This document shows positions 22,496 through 31,275 of a DNA stretch of 64,000 bases, piece by piece; the stretch's first letter is position 1, and each line of letters opens with the position of its first letter. The notes beneath the pieces were generated by a model. That model made no database searches and was not told the DNA's origin. It saw only the letters and a program-made list of their open reading frames with translations. A program made the position numbers and the translations under genes. The stretch covers positions 4,777,835 to 4,841,834 of the forward strand of contig JAJEKV010000032.1 of assembly GCA_021234155.1 (NCBI GenBank), in the 5' to 3' direction. The stretch is from Isoetes taiwanensis (taxonomy: Eukaryota; Streptophyta; Lycopodiopsida; Isoetales; Isoetaceae).

Positions 22496-24005
22496 GTGGC
22501 AAAAGTGTACTGCTCTGTGGGCCCTAGACTCTCTAGTGCCGTCTTCTGTGGTTGCATTTCCATGGAAGGTTTTTCCTCATGGGAAGGCAACTAAGCTTTT
22601 AGGCATTCCAGTTGGTATACACCTCTCATCTGGAGATGCGTGGGATGTCATTATCAAGGGGTTGGAAAGGCATTTATTCTGGTGGTCCATGGCTAAGTTA
22701 TCCATGGCTGGTCGTGCAACTGTGGCAAAGTCAGTTCTGAGTGGTACACATGTCTACATGGCATCCATCTTGCTGGCACTGCAGACAAAGATGCAGCTCA
22801 TTGTTCGTCCTGTCAGGAACTTCATTTGGGGTGGCACTGAAGAAGGAGCTGATGTTAAAGTTAGTTGGGCGAAGTGCATTATGCCTAAACTTTGTGCGGG
22901 GCTGGGGATGATTCACTTTCTTCTCAAGAGTAAGGTGCTGATCTCTAAGTTCATATGGCGGATTCTCAATAATGCTGATAACTCTCCAGGTCTGCGTCTC
23001 ATTCACCAGTCTTTACAGAGATGCATTTCCTTTGGCTCTCCATCCATTAAGCCTCTCCTCCCATGGGCATTATTCTATCCACTTTCTCCATATCCTAATG
23101 CATCTCCTTTCCTCAAGGGGTTGCTAGCTGCTTGGGAGACTGTGCGCATTTTGTTTCAGTTCCATCCAATGGCCCATACAGATCCTACAACCAGTTGTTG
23201 GTGGATCCCTTTGGGTGACGGTCAGGCAGATTGTCCCCTGGTCTCTTCTGTCCATCCATTGACGCAACGTCAGTGGCGAGCAGCAGGTGTGCTCACGGTA
23301 TCTGCATGGTATAATGAGACAAGATTGTTGACATGGAATGAGTTCAAATTGAAGTTCCTTCTCCTTTGTTGGGACCGGGGCATTTGGGAAAAAGTAGCTG
23401 CTACACTTCCTCCACACCCACAAGACATGGCTCCCCAGCTCTGGGTGGTTCATGGCAGTGTTAAGGAGGAGCACCTGGTGCACTCAATGTATGTGGTCCT
23501 TCTTCATCCTGAGGTGTTGCCTCCATCGCCAAAGTGGCCTTTAGTTATCCCCAAGCCTCATCGTAAAGCAGTCTGGCGATGGGTATGGGATAAATTGCTT
23601 CATCCTAAGCTATCCATTTTGTGGTGGCAGATCACTCATAGATGCGTGCGGGTAAATACTGTTATTCATCAATTTCGTCCAAAAGTCTCTGTGATCTGCC
23701 CTCTTTGCATGCAGAGGGATGAGACAATTGAGCACTGCTTTTTCTTGTGTCACCATGTTCGACCTGCTTGGCAGTGGCTTCTGAGTCTTTTCCATTGTGA
23801 CTTGAATAGTCACCAGGTCCTATTGTCAGTCTATCCTAGTTCTTGGGACAAGTTGGCAAAGAGGGCTTTCCACTTAGCATCTGCTTGGATCATCTGGTCC
23901 ATCTGGAAGAGACGAAATCTCCTCGTCTTCAAGGGACAGCTCTTTTCAGATACGCAAGTGCTTAGTGATGCCCGTAGTCGCATTGTGAAGGCGTTCCTCT
24001 ACAAA
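22496..24005 (+). pseudogene. LINE-E reverse transcriptase C-terminal part and zinc domain
   Basis: Within the open frame 22431-24029. It carries LLGIPVG, SMAGRATVAKSV, an IWGG motif, a long connection region rich in W, and the zf-RVT domain with CPLCMQRDETIEHC at about 23695-23740 and a WIIWSIWKRRN block. This is the best-preserved frame of LINE-E. Its natural C terminus is lost: at 24000-24005 the sequence passes into the compound insertion, so the last codons of the frame are foreign. Confidence 0.85.
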
Positions 24006-24445
24006 GTGGCACTTATGTGTAGACAATGATAACATATGTCTGCTTTAGGGGTTTCTTGCACTTTTATAGGAATGTGCAAGAATCTTCCGGTCCTATCAAC
24101 GGTCAAGACCATGTAGTCTGGCAACCTCTGAGCCTTGTTGGTCATATATTTGGCAATGTTGGGAACATCACCCAAGGCTGTCTGAAGGGATGGCCTAGGA
24201 ACAAAATAGCCTGTACAAGGGGGGAGCTGAACTAAGGACGGTCCTACCCTAGCTTGGAACTCGGTCATGACTTCCCTATAGGCTGGGGTTGCCTGCAGAG
24301 TGGCTTGGACATCTATCTCTTTCCGGAAAACTTGGAAAATGGCATTGACATCAGCCTCAGCTACATGGGCACTGGCGCTATACCATCGCCTAAAATCAGC
24401 AGTTGCCATGGGTCTTGAGGGGATTGGACTAACAAACAGATGCAA
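23999..24445 (-). CDS. Hypothetical protein, 148 aa, with TATA-box promoter
   Basis: An ATG at 24445 opens a 148-codon frame on the minus strand. Its composition is protein-like: an ADFRRWYSASAHVAEADVNA helix-like start, a central TPAYREVMTEFQARVGP, then FVPRPSLQTALGDV and a C-terminal part with LTVDRTGRFLHIPIKV. I do not recognise it. A canonical TATAAATA lies 78 bases upstream of the ATG, and a telomere-like CCCTAAA run lies about 315 bases upstream. The stop codon TAG falls in the TACAAA word that flanks the insertion, so the original C terminus may have been cut off. It may be a gag-like or captured host gene piece. Confidence 0.35.
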   Translation of the reverse strand: MHLFVSPIPSRPMATADFRRWYSASAHVAEADVNAIFQVFRKEIDVQATLQATPAYREVMTEFQARVGPSLVQLPPCTGYFVPRPSLQTALGDVPNIAKYMTNKAQRLPDYMVLTVDRTGRFLHIPIKVQETPKADICYHCLHISATL

Positions 24446-24522
24446 AAGCGCCTAAGGGAGCTGGAAGATTGCCTAGAAGATCGGGAGCAAACTTGTAGGA
24501 TGCTAAGTGAGAAATGGGTGCC

Positions 24523-24530
24523 TATTTATA
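24523..24530 (-). promoter_or_regulatory. TATA box upstream of the 148-aa ORF
   Basis: Minus-strand TATAAATA in the context CTTTTATAAATAGGCACC, a perfect plant TATA consensus. A start of transcription about 30 bases downstream would leave a leader of about 50 bases before the ATG at 24445. Confidence 0.5.
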
Positions 24531-24758
24531 AAAGGGGTGGCCCAATTTGGTCAAAACTTATCTAAATAAGATGAACTAAGGGTCAAAACATGATAATCTC
24601 GCCGAGATATGCAAGATTGACCCCTTAGTTGGCTGATTTGGAGATGTTTAGGGCTAGTTTAGGTATGAAGGTCTCACGGTGTGCGCTGGGAGGCAAAACC
24701 AAAATGTGGTTTTGGGCCTGGGCGCTACGTGTCCGGGCCCAATTCTGTCCATTTAGGA

Positions 24759-24790
24759 TTTAGGGTTTAGGGTTTAGGGTTTAGGGTTTA
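24759..24790. repeat. Interstitial telomere repeat (TTTAGGG)4
   Basis: Four exact copies of TTTAGGG plus a partial fifth, the plant telomere unit. Read on the minus strand it is a CCCTAAA telo-box array upstream of the 148-aa ORF. It may be a promoter element or a scar of telomere-repeat capture at a repaired break. Confidence 0.9.
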
Positions 24791-25142
24791 TACTACCATA
24801 TTGTATCTATCACAGCCGTTCAAACTATTGTGCAGTATATAGTACTTACCTTTTGTAATTGGCAGAGGGACAAAATAGTTTGCGATTGTACAAGATGTAT
24901 GGGGCTGAAGAGACGACTTAGAACGGTTGTTGAAGACCATCTGATAAGATTTGGTACATTTGAACAACCCACCAGATCTGATGCTCGTCATGGATATCAG
25001 GTTGATATACAATTATTATTTGTTTTTTTTTTTTTTTTAAGAGTATCTCTCCCAGTTCACAAAGGAAGATCCGTGCAATCTATGCATATAAATACAACTT
25101 TCTAAGATCCCTGCAATCTATGCATATAAATACAACTACTAT

Positions 25143-25223
25143 GTTGAGAATGGGATTTGAACCCATGACCTTTCGGACCAGAACCTTAATCTGGCGCCTT
25201 AGACCACTATGTAAAAGCTAAAC
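25143..25223 (-). pseudogene. tRNA-Leu(AAG) pseudogene
   Basis: On the minus strand the anticodon arm CCAGA-TTAAGGT-TCTGG (anticodon AAG), the D-loop GTGGTCTAAGGC, the variable arm GGTCCGAAAGGTC and the T arm GGGTTCAAATCCC are those of nuclear tRNA-Leu. The 5' acceptor strand (GTTTAGC) mismatches the 3' strand (TCTCAAC) at two positions, and the start of the D arm (normally GGCCGAG) is replaced by TTTTACAT. This destroys the A box, so it is probably not transcribed. Confidence 0.7.
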
Positions 25224-25339
25224 CAATAGTACCCGGGTGTCTATGCAAGATCTTCAGTGCTACTCCATAATTCTTTGGAATAGCTTCGCTGATAAGCTTT
25301 TATCGACAACAGGACTTGATGGTAGATCAACATTAATAG

Positions 25340-25413
25340 GGCTGCATAGCGCAGTGGATTAGCGTGTTTGACTTCGGATCAAAAGGTCGTGGGTTCAATT
25401 CCCACTGTGGTCA
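25340..25413 (+). tRNA. tRNA-Arg(TCG)
   Basis: The anticodon arm TTTGA-CTTCGGA-TCAAA gives anticodon TCG. The A box region (TAGCGCAGTGGATTAGCG) and T arm (GTGGG TTCAATT CCCAC) are intact. The acceptor GGCTGCA pairs with TGTGGTC through Watson-Crick and G-U pairs. The length of 74 including the discriminator A is normal. There is no intron. It looks functional, though it lies in inserted DNA beside a broken tRNA-Leu and so could be a recent passenger copy. A terminator T run does not follow at once. Confidence 0.75.
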
Positions 25414-25929
25414 ATATGGCAACAACCTTTGAGCACATCATTCTTGCAGCTCCTTGGTCAGTTTGATAAAACCATTTACTTCCAGATTGATGAAGATAAG
25501 AAGAGATTTGAGGCAAAATAAAGCCAGATCGATTAAAAAAAAAAAAGGGCAGCTTTCTCATTGTAACTACTCCATGTACACCCAAACCTTCACCAAACTC
25601 CACTAGACAACCATCTTAAAGTAAGCTTCGTCAATGTAACTACTCCATCCCCGCCCTAATCTTTACCCCAACCCTGCATTGCCGCTTTTTTTTTCTTTTT
25701 TTTTTTGGTTGATAAAATGGGTTTATTTATTTTTCCCTTAGAATACTTAAAAGTAACAATGCACCTACTTATTCTTAACACATAGAGATCATAAAAATGT
25801 CATTCAATTTTAGAGATTATATGAATATCATTCAATTTCAACAAACTATAAAGCTACCATGGAATAGACCTTTGTAACACACCTAGGGGGTTGAGGGATA
25901 AGTAAATAATTTTTACTCTTAACTTCAGG

Positions 25930-26440
25930 TCAGGATTGGGAAACAAATTGAAGTCGCCATGACAGCACCGGACGGCACCAAATTCATAGTGAGAGGTAAG
26001 AAGACAGCTTCTTCTATGCAGTGTATTTCTTTGAAGCAGCTAAGGAAAAGTATAGAAAGAAATAAGGTGGATTACATTTTGAGATTGGAGGCAATTGAGC
26101 CCAATAAGCAGGATGGGAATGACCAAAAGGGGAAGCAGTTACCCAAGCCAGTAGCAAGGCTTATTTCGGAATTTTCGGCAGGCTCTATATGAGTATGAGC
26201 AACAGGTTGCAGCATGCATCCTGCAGTTACAGGAATCCCAAGACAAGCTCATGAATGTATCAAGGATCACTTGGATTCCTTTGATGTCCTCAAATAGGAA
26301 CTCCAGAATCTCTCCACTCAGAAACATACTCCTGAGGAGCAGCTTCAAGCAAAATACAACGCTCTTCTTGCCATGCGAGATGAGTTGAAGAGGGTCCAAG
26401 ATGCCTTGGCTCAATTAGAGGCAATCCATGCTTCATTAAA
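25930..26440 (+). pseudogene. Ty3/gypsy pol fragment and coiled-coil remnant
   Basis: The frame 25959-26192 contains MQCISLKQLRKSIERNKVDY followed by LRLEAIEPNKQ. The gypsy remnant at 57.8-58.1 kb has MRCISLKQFHRCMMRDEVEY and RLETVEPNQK at the same spacing, in the linker between protease and reverse transcriptase. So this is a small piece of the same gypsy family. From about 26190 to 26440 broken frames encode a glutamine/leucine-rich coiled coil (for example EEQLQAKYNALLAMRDEL), which may be a gag-like part joined by deletion. It is dead. Confidence 0.6.
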
Positions 26441-26688
26441 GGTACAAATGTTCTTCCTTAAAAGATGACATCAAAAGTGTCATTTGGGAGCAATATCTTC
26501 AGATTCACACCTACTCATAGCAAACAGTTGTGCTCATGGTGATCTGTGTTCTCTGCTTTTCTATGTTATGTATGTGGTGGGTAGTGTTGCTAGTGGATAT
26601 CTTCTCCACTGGGTTTTGAGTCCCCCATTTACTCTTTATATTCTTTTGAGTAATAAAGGTCTACGTTCATAAAAAAAAAAAAAAAAAG

Positions 26689-27048
26689 TTTCACTTATTT
26701 TTGTCGATGATGTGCTAGATATTAAAAATGTGTGCTTGGCTCAGAACTGCCTTAGGCAAGGTACTTAAATGCAGGCACAAAGATTGAGACAATCTATGCT
26801 GCTATGATTGTGAGGATCAGAAAGCAAAGCATCCTCTCAATAAGAGTGAGAAGGTGATCTGTAAGCAACTATAGGATAAGCCGGGTTATTATCCTACAAT
26901 TTTTTGATATAACTTAAAAGTAAATCCATGTCACAAATGCTCTCTGAAACGTATTTGCTATCGTAGCAAACTTTAAATGAAAACTATTTGAGAAAAACCT
27001 CCCCCTTGCAATGTTAAAACCTTTGATGCAATACTATGCCAGCCCGCT
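26689..27048. other. Intergenic, no gene seen
   Basis: Sequence right of the LINE-E A tail; no coding or RNA signal. Right edge is a TA-flanked MITE. Confidence 0.45.
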
Positions 27049-27050
27049 TA

Positions 27051-27264
27051 GTGTATAAGGGATACGCCATGTGCGAGGAAGGGGTCATAAAAAACCCCTT
27101 CGTATACGCTTTTTTTAAGGTCTAAAAAACCCCTTTCCGTATGAAATACATCACTAGAGATTGGGATTTTTAAGGTCTAAAGAACCCCTTCCCGTACGTA
27201 TTCGTACGCTTTAGGTTAAAAAAAACCCCTTATCGTCCACGCACATGGTATATACGGCCTACAC
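27051..27264. mobile_element. 214-bp MITE with TA target duplication
   Basis: The left end GTGTATAAGGGATACGCCATG and the right end (reverse complement GTGTAGGCCGTATATACCATG) form roughly 40-bp imperfect terminal inverted repeats, extending through ATGTGCG and AGGGGT. The dinucleotide TA flanks each end (27049-27050 and 27265-27266), as expected for Tc1/mariner-type (Stowaway-like) elements. The interior has three copies of an AAGGTCTAAARAACCCCTT-like phrase followed by CCGTA. No coding sequence. Confidence 0.65.
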
Positions 27265-27541
27265 TATGTGAATCCCCCGGGTATGCCAGATTGTCGTTAT
27301 CCTTCACTTCCATGAGGAAAATGTTTGAGCCAGTTTTTTATCATTGTCTCAATGACTCGATGGAATTTCGTATTTTAGAGGCCCATTTTAGGTACCGTAC
27401 CTTCACATGAAAACCACAAACTTATAACCCAAATCTAGGGAAGAATAAGATCAAGAGCTGCATAGATTTAAGCAATAGTCATTTGACAAAGTGTTCCTAT
27501 GCAACATATAGTAAACCAGTATTAAAGTCGAGGTAATAGTG
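27265..27541. other. Intergenic, no gene seen
   Basis: No gene, RNA or repeat recognised before the 190-bp array. Confidence 0.45.
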
Positions 27542-28195
27542 ACACATAAACTTTTGCAACTGCAAACAATGATAGACCTTGTTCCTGGGCCTATCCATCT
27601 AAAATAATTGGCATAATGAATGAGAACCTCGTAATGAACTTTGTGCAACATTTTTTTGAACCTGAAATAAACATCCAGAAGAAAACCCAAAACATAATTT
27701 AGAATACAAATTCAAATAGGGAAGACACAGAACACATAAACTTTTGCAACTGCAAACAATGATAGACCTTGTTCTTGGGCCTGTCCATCTAAAATAATGG
27801 ACATAATGAATGAGAACCTCGTAATGAACTTTGTGCAACATTTTTTTGAACCTGAAATAAACATCCAGAAGAAAACTCAAAACATAATTTAGAATACAAA
27901 TTCAAATAGGGAAGACATAGAACACATAAACTTTTGCAACTGCAAACAATGATAGACCTTGTTCCTGGGCCTGTCCATCTAAAATAATCGGCATAATGAA
28001 TGAGAACCTCGTAATGAACTTTGTGCAACATTTTTTTGAACCTGAAATAAACATCCAGAAGAAAACCCAAAATCCATCTAAAATAATCGGCATAATGAAT
28101 GAGAACCTCGTAATGAACCCTATGCAACATTTTTTTGAACCTGAAATAAACATCCAGAAGAAAACCCAAAACATAATTTAGAATACAAATTCATA
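27542..28195. repeat. 190-bp tandem repeat, about 3.6 copies
   Basis: Copies begin with ACACATAAACTTTTGCAACTG at 27542, 27732 and 27922, so the period is exactly 190. Near 28072 the third copy jumps to an internal point (CCATCTAAAATAATCGGC), giving a shortened fourth copy that ends near 28195. Copies are almost identical (single substitutions such as TTGTTCCTGGG/TTGTTCTTGGG), so the amplification is young. Minus-strand frames repeating every 190 bases are a by-product. Confidence 0.9.
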
Positions 28196-29338
28196 TATGG
28201 CAAGCTAAAGTTTTTGCAGATGTAAGGATTCAATTTTTGTTCAATACAAACGTGCTGCCAAGATGACAGAAGAAAGATTTGTTGTGTGATCCTAGAATTG
28301 CTCCCATTTAAACATCTAAATAAGGCTGCATCATCGTACAGTAGAAGTTGATTGTGCATAACTGATAGAATGTATTGCCACAGAAGATGTAAATATTGCC
28401 AGCTAGCATTCCACATTTGCAGCCTATCTTGGAATGTTTGCCAGAATTTTAGGCTCGCAGATAATATTGATTGTTTGTTATAGGTAATATATATGTTGTC
28501 TGAATGGAGTGAAATGCTTTCGAAAACAATTTTCAAAACATTGTTTATAAATAATTCCAAAAGTAATATGACGGTAAATCGAAACTATTTTTTTTTTTTT
28601 TGTAGTGGTTCTCAGTCTCAAGTCCATGATTGCTACAAAAATTAGATGCATCCTTGTCAAACTATCTTGCGAGATGTTAAGTAACAATGATCAAACAATA
28701 GCAGACTTAATAATTGATCCAAAACATTATCTTCCGAAGAGTTCCTTCATTGAATAAGCTTACGAAAGTAGAGCAGAAGCTACAAATCATAGTCCAAATC
28801 AAGTTCAAAAAGTTGAATCATGGAGCCCTCCATCATAATCCCTTCGCAAACCAACCCCACTTGATCTTTACCCCACACAACAATCATTATATACAGTAAA
28901 AAACCTATAACATCATGTGCAAAGTAATCAGATGTGCTTTCCAGTTGTCCGTAAATGCCTCACCTTACAAGACTAGTTTAATAGCATTAAGATACATCTA
29001 AAAAAAAGAGTGAGACTTTCAAACTCCATTACTTTGCCAAAACAATAGTTCTTTGGTGTGCTTTTCACCTATCATCCCATCTAAATTTTCCTCTTTCTTT
29101 CTTGTTCTTTTTTTTTCTCGACCTTTCCTTACTCAATAATTTCCTTCATCTACCCTTACCTCAAGCCTTCCCTACTGCTAGTTCCCGAATTAATTTCTTC
29201 CCGAAACCTTTTTTGTTCTGGTGCATATTTGTGTGATGTCTCTACCCATAGGCGAGGGTTAAAAGACGAACATAAGAACATGAAACCTTACTGCAGTCAT
29301 TGCAAAAAAAATCGTATGTGCCAACAACATATATCACT
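28196..29338. other. Intergenic, no gene seen
   Basis: Several minus- and plus-strand frames of 60-140 codons overlap and show no domain. A T run at about 28591-28602 could mark a reverse-oriented retroposon tail. A pyrimidine-rich stretch at 29070-29215 precedes the next promoter-like region. Confidence 0.4.
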
Positions 29339-29483
29339 TATGTACCTTCAGGTTGCACCATCCGACGGTCTAAGATCGCCCATTCGATGGTCTTCAAGAA
29401 AGCCAAGACCCCAAAGTTTTGGATTATCTTACAATATCATCGATCCGAGCCATCGGATCGCCATTCTGGGAAGGGACGAGCTA

Positions 29484-29493
29484 CTATATAAGG
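29484..29493 (+). promoter_or_regulatory. TATA box with pyrimidine-rich leader
   Basis: CTATATAAGG, a strong plant TATA box. It is followed by a pyrimidine-rich leader with a (TTC)n microsatellite (about 29570-29595) and an acceptor-like TTGCTTGCAG at about 29691-29700. No recognisable coding sequence follows; within 350 bases the sequence enters hairpin repeat R1. This is the composition of an LTR or of a promoter carried by a mobile element. Confidence 0.45.
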
Positions 29494-29814
29494 CTCTTTC
29501 CTCTTTCGGACTGGTTATCGACGTCTTCTCACAGCAGCTCTTCTTCTTATTCTCGGACTATTCTTCTTATTCTTATTCTTCTTCTTCTTCTTCTATTCTC
29601 GTTGCTTCCCTCCCTTCCCGCCCTGTTGCGTGGGGGCATGAGTTTGCTTTTCTCTAACCATTCACCGGTTTTTTTTAGGGGTTTTTTGTGTTGCTTGCAG
29701 GCTCCGCTGGCTTCTGGGGTCCTGCTATATTTTGTGTTCGCCATCAACCCATCTCCTTCGGTTTTCCAGGCAACGCATTCAAGGTTGTTGGCGACCATTT
29801 CTCATTAGGGTTTT

Positions 29815-29870
29815 CCTCGAAAACCCGACAGGGCGGGGTTTTTTTATCCCGATGAGAAGTTGTCGCCATT
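29815..29870 (-). repeat. Dispersed hairpin repeat R1, copy 4 (partial)
   Basis: The minus strand reads ATAAAAAAACCCCGCCCTG then TCGGGTTTTCGAGGAAAA, matching only the GC-rich stem part of R1. It lies 350 bases from copy 3 in the same orientation. Confidence 0.5.
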
Positions 29871-30214
29871 ACCCTTTTATATTGCATGTGCACATTTTTT
29901 TTTTACGGGGTCGGCCGGTTTTGTGTCTCTTGCGAGTCCCTTTCCAGAATTGAGATATAACGTTCCCCTACAAATATAGCCAAACTAAGTTTACTTTTAA
30001 GCTCTAAGAGGTTATTATTTTATACTCTCAAGCAAAGTAATCTTAGACTCTAATAAACTTTGATGTTGATACTCGATATGCCAACTTCTCTCATATCTTC
30101 AGGAGGTCATGGATGTGCGGATCAGCTATGTCCTTGGACGATCGCCTGACTTTTATGTGTGTTACACGATATGTATATTTGTACAGTTTGACAACACTCT
30201 TGTTTCTACCACTG

Positions 30215-30345
30215 TTTTTCCCTCAGAAACCTTTTGGGGCGGGTTTTTTTTCACCCGGACAGTAATAAGTCTGTTGCACTCTCTTGTTGGGTCTCATAGG
30301 CTGATTGGTCGCCATGGATAATAAAAACCATAATATTCTATTTTA
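30215..30345 (-). repeat. Dispersed hairpin repeat R1, copy 3
   Basis: On the minus strand the order is AGAATAGAATAAAATAGAAT, GGCGACCAAT, AGCCTATGAGACCCAAC, AAGAGAGTGCAACAG, TTATTACTGTCC, then AAAACCCGCCCC and AAAGGTTTCTGAGGG. This matches copies 1 and 2 block by block. Confidence 0.6.
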
Positions 30346-30639
30346 TTCTATTCTCAAATGATCAACATTTTAAAGTTGCAACTGCTAGAAGAACTACCAT
30401 AACCTCCTTGCTTTCCACAATATTTTCCTCGAAGCAAAAAGTCAAATCAAGAACGAAAAGACTAGAAAAATTTGGCTTAGAGCATTCTGCTCCGTGAGCC
30501 TACGACGAAGATATAACAAAGCATGAATACAAGACTAGAAATTCAGTCAAGTCCATTGTGCATCTCTTATACAGATTATCATTCTCCAACAAAACTAAAA
30601 TAACCTCCTTATTTCACCGCAATATTTTCTTCGGATTAC

Positions 30640-30795
30640 GTAATTGATGGCAGAGGAGGCATTCCGCCCCGTAGGGGCTCGAGGCGACGCACGAGCGGCG
30701 GAGGCGCGAGTGCCGCCGAGGCGCTCCGCCGAGGCTGGCAGGGGCCGCCAAGAGCCCCTACAATGGCGGAGTGCCCCCCGCCATGAATTACGGGA
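30640..30795. repeat. GC-rich imperfect inverted repeat
   Basis: The arms TTGATGGCAGAGGAGGCATT and its partner around AATGGCGGAGTGCCCCCCGC (reverse complement GGCACTCCGCCATT) enclose CCGTAGGGGCTC and GAGCCCCTACA, which pair exactly over 10 bases. The centre is made of GCGGCGGAGGCG-like words. Very high GC in an AT-rich setting. Confidence 0.55.
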
Positions 30796-30796
30796 C

Positions 30797-31275
30797 GTAA
30801 TAAACAGGGAGGTCAAGATTACGAAAATGAAGACTAGTTCTTGAAATCATCTGTTCCAGCTACCTCTTTTGTGGTGCAAATTCGAATCAAGGTCTCAGAA
30901 TCCTCTTCCAGCCGGAATAGGGCAAAATCTTGTGCATTTTTTAAAAAAGTATCACCAAAGGCTGCACCAAGGAAACCCTCGAAGCCCCTTTCCCGACTTT
31001 CTGACGCCATAGCCATGATCCGAGTTCTTTAACCAAGCCAGGTACCTATTGCTGGCTCTCCGCTTTGAGTCCTTCAACCAAGCCACAGTGCTGCCAAAAC
31101 AGAGCTTCTTTGTTCCGGCAGTGTCCTTGAAGGTCGTTTTGAAGAGCGGCGTTAAAACAGAGCAAAAGCATTTCTGCAGAAATAAGCAAAGCGGCGTTGA
31201 AACAGAGCAAAGCGGCGCATTGAAAATTGAAGGGACGGAATTTGACAGTAATCTTGACCTCCCGTTTATTACGAT
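30797..31275. mobile_element. Small TIR element carrying a captured exon
   Basis: The left end TAATAAACAGGGAGGTCAAG (from about 30800) and the right end CTTGACCTCCCGTTTATTA (to about 31272) form a near-perfect inverted repeat of about 22 bases. Inside lies a minus-strand coding exon (31016-30864). This is how Pack-type or transduplicating DNA transposons look. The element also sits between two diverged direct repeats that share ACTAGAAAAATTTGGCT and ACAAAGCATGAAT words (about 30460-30550 and 31290-31405). No obvious target duplication. Confidence 0.45.
30864..31016 (-). other. Captured first exon, 51 codons
   Basis: An ATG at 31016 opens 51 codons on the minus strand, ending at a good donor (AAAGAG then GTAGCTG). 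The product is protein-like: MAMASESRERGFEGFLG, then GDTFLKNAQDFALFRLEED and LIRICTTKE. I do not recognise it. No downstream exon follows before the end of the enclosing TIR element, so it is probably a fragment of a host gene. Confidence 0.35.

Larger units (their letters stand above)
24006..26442. mobile_element. Compound insertion inside LINE-E
   Basis: Inserted DNA bounded by TACAAA on both sides. From left to right it holds a minus-strand ORF with a TATA box, a (TTTAGGG)4 run, a short direct repeat of GCAATCTATGCATATAAAT (about 25078 and 25116), a tRNA-Leu pseudogene, a tRNA-Arg gene, T- and A-runs near 25020, 25540 and 25690, and a Ty3/gypsy fragment followed by a coiled-coil remnant. 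No long terminal repeats or inverted ends are visible, so it is probably a layered product of several events or of filler DNA captured during break repair. Confidence 0.6.
19310..26688 (+). mobile_element. LINE-E: near full-length non-LTR retrotransposon, split by a 2.4-kb insertion
   Basis: The element runs from about 19310 to 24005 and resumes at 26443-26688. It holds, in order, an ORF1 with a DUF4283-like domain and proline-rich middle, an endonuclease, reverse transcriptase with a YADD box, and a zinc domain. The 3' part at 26450-26500 (SSLKDD ... SVIWEQYLQI) is exactly what follows the zinc domain in LINE-F (56.6 kb), so the two halves belong together. It ends in TAATAAAGG plus an 18-base A run. 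Total own length is about 4.9 kb. Several frameshifts and stops make it inactive. The word TACAAA flanks the insertion on both sides (24000-24005 and 26443-26448). Confidence 0.85.

Noticed and set aside
27542-28195. The regular repeats as a CRISPR array
   Set aside because: Units of 190 bases are conserved throughout with no short repeat/variable spacer alternation, and the DNA is a plant nuclear genome.
27451-28560. Repeated minus-strand frames containing FLLDVYFRFKKML
   Set aside because: They are the same 190-bp repeat read again and again; the repeat unit is not a multiple of three and the frames shift between copies.
29229-29657. 142-codon plus-strand frame
   Set aside because: It runs through a TATA box and a TTC microsatellite, which give the serine-rich end. 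Not a plausible protein.
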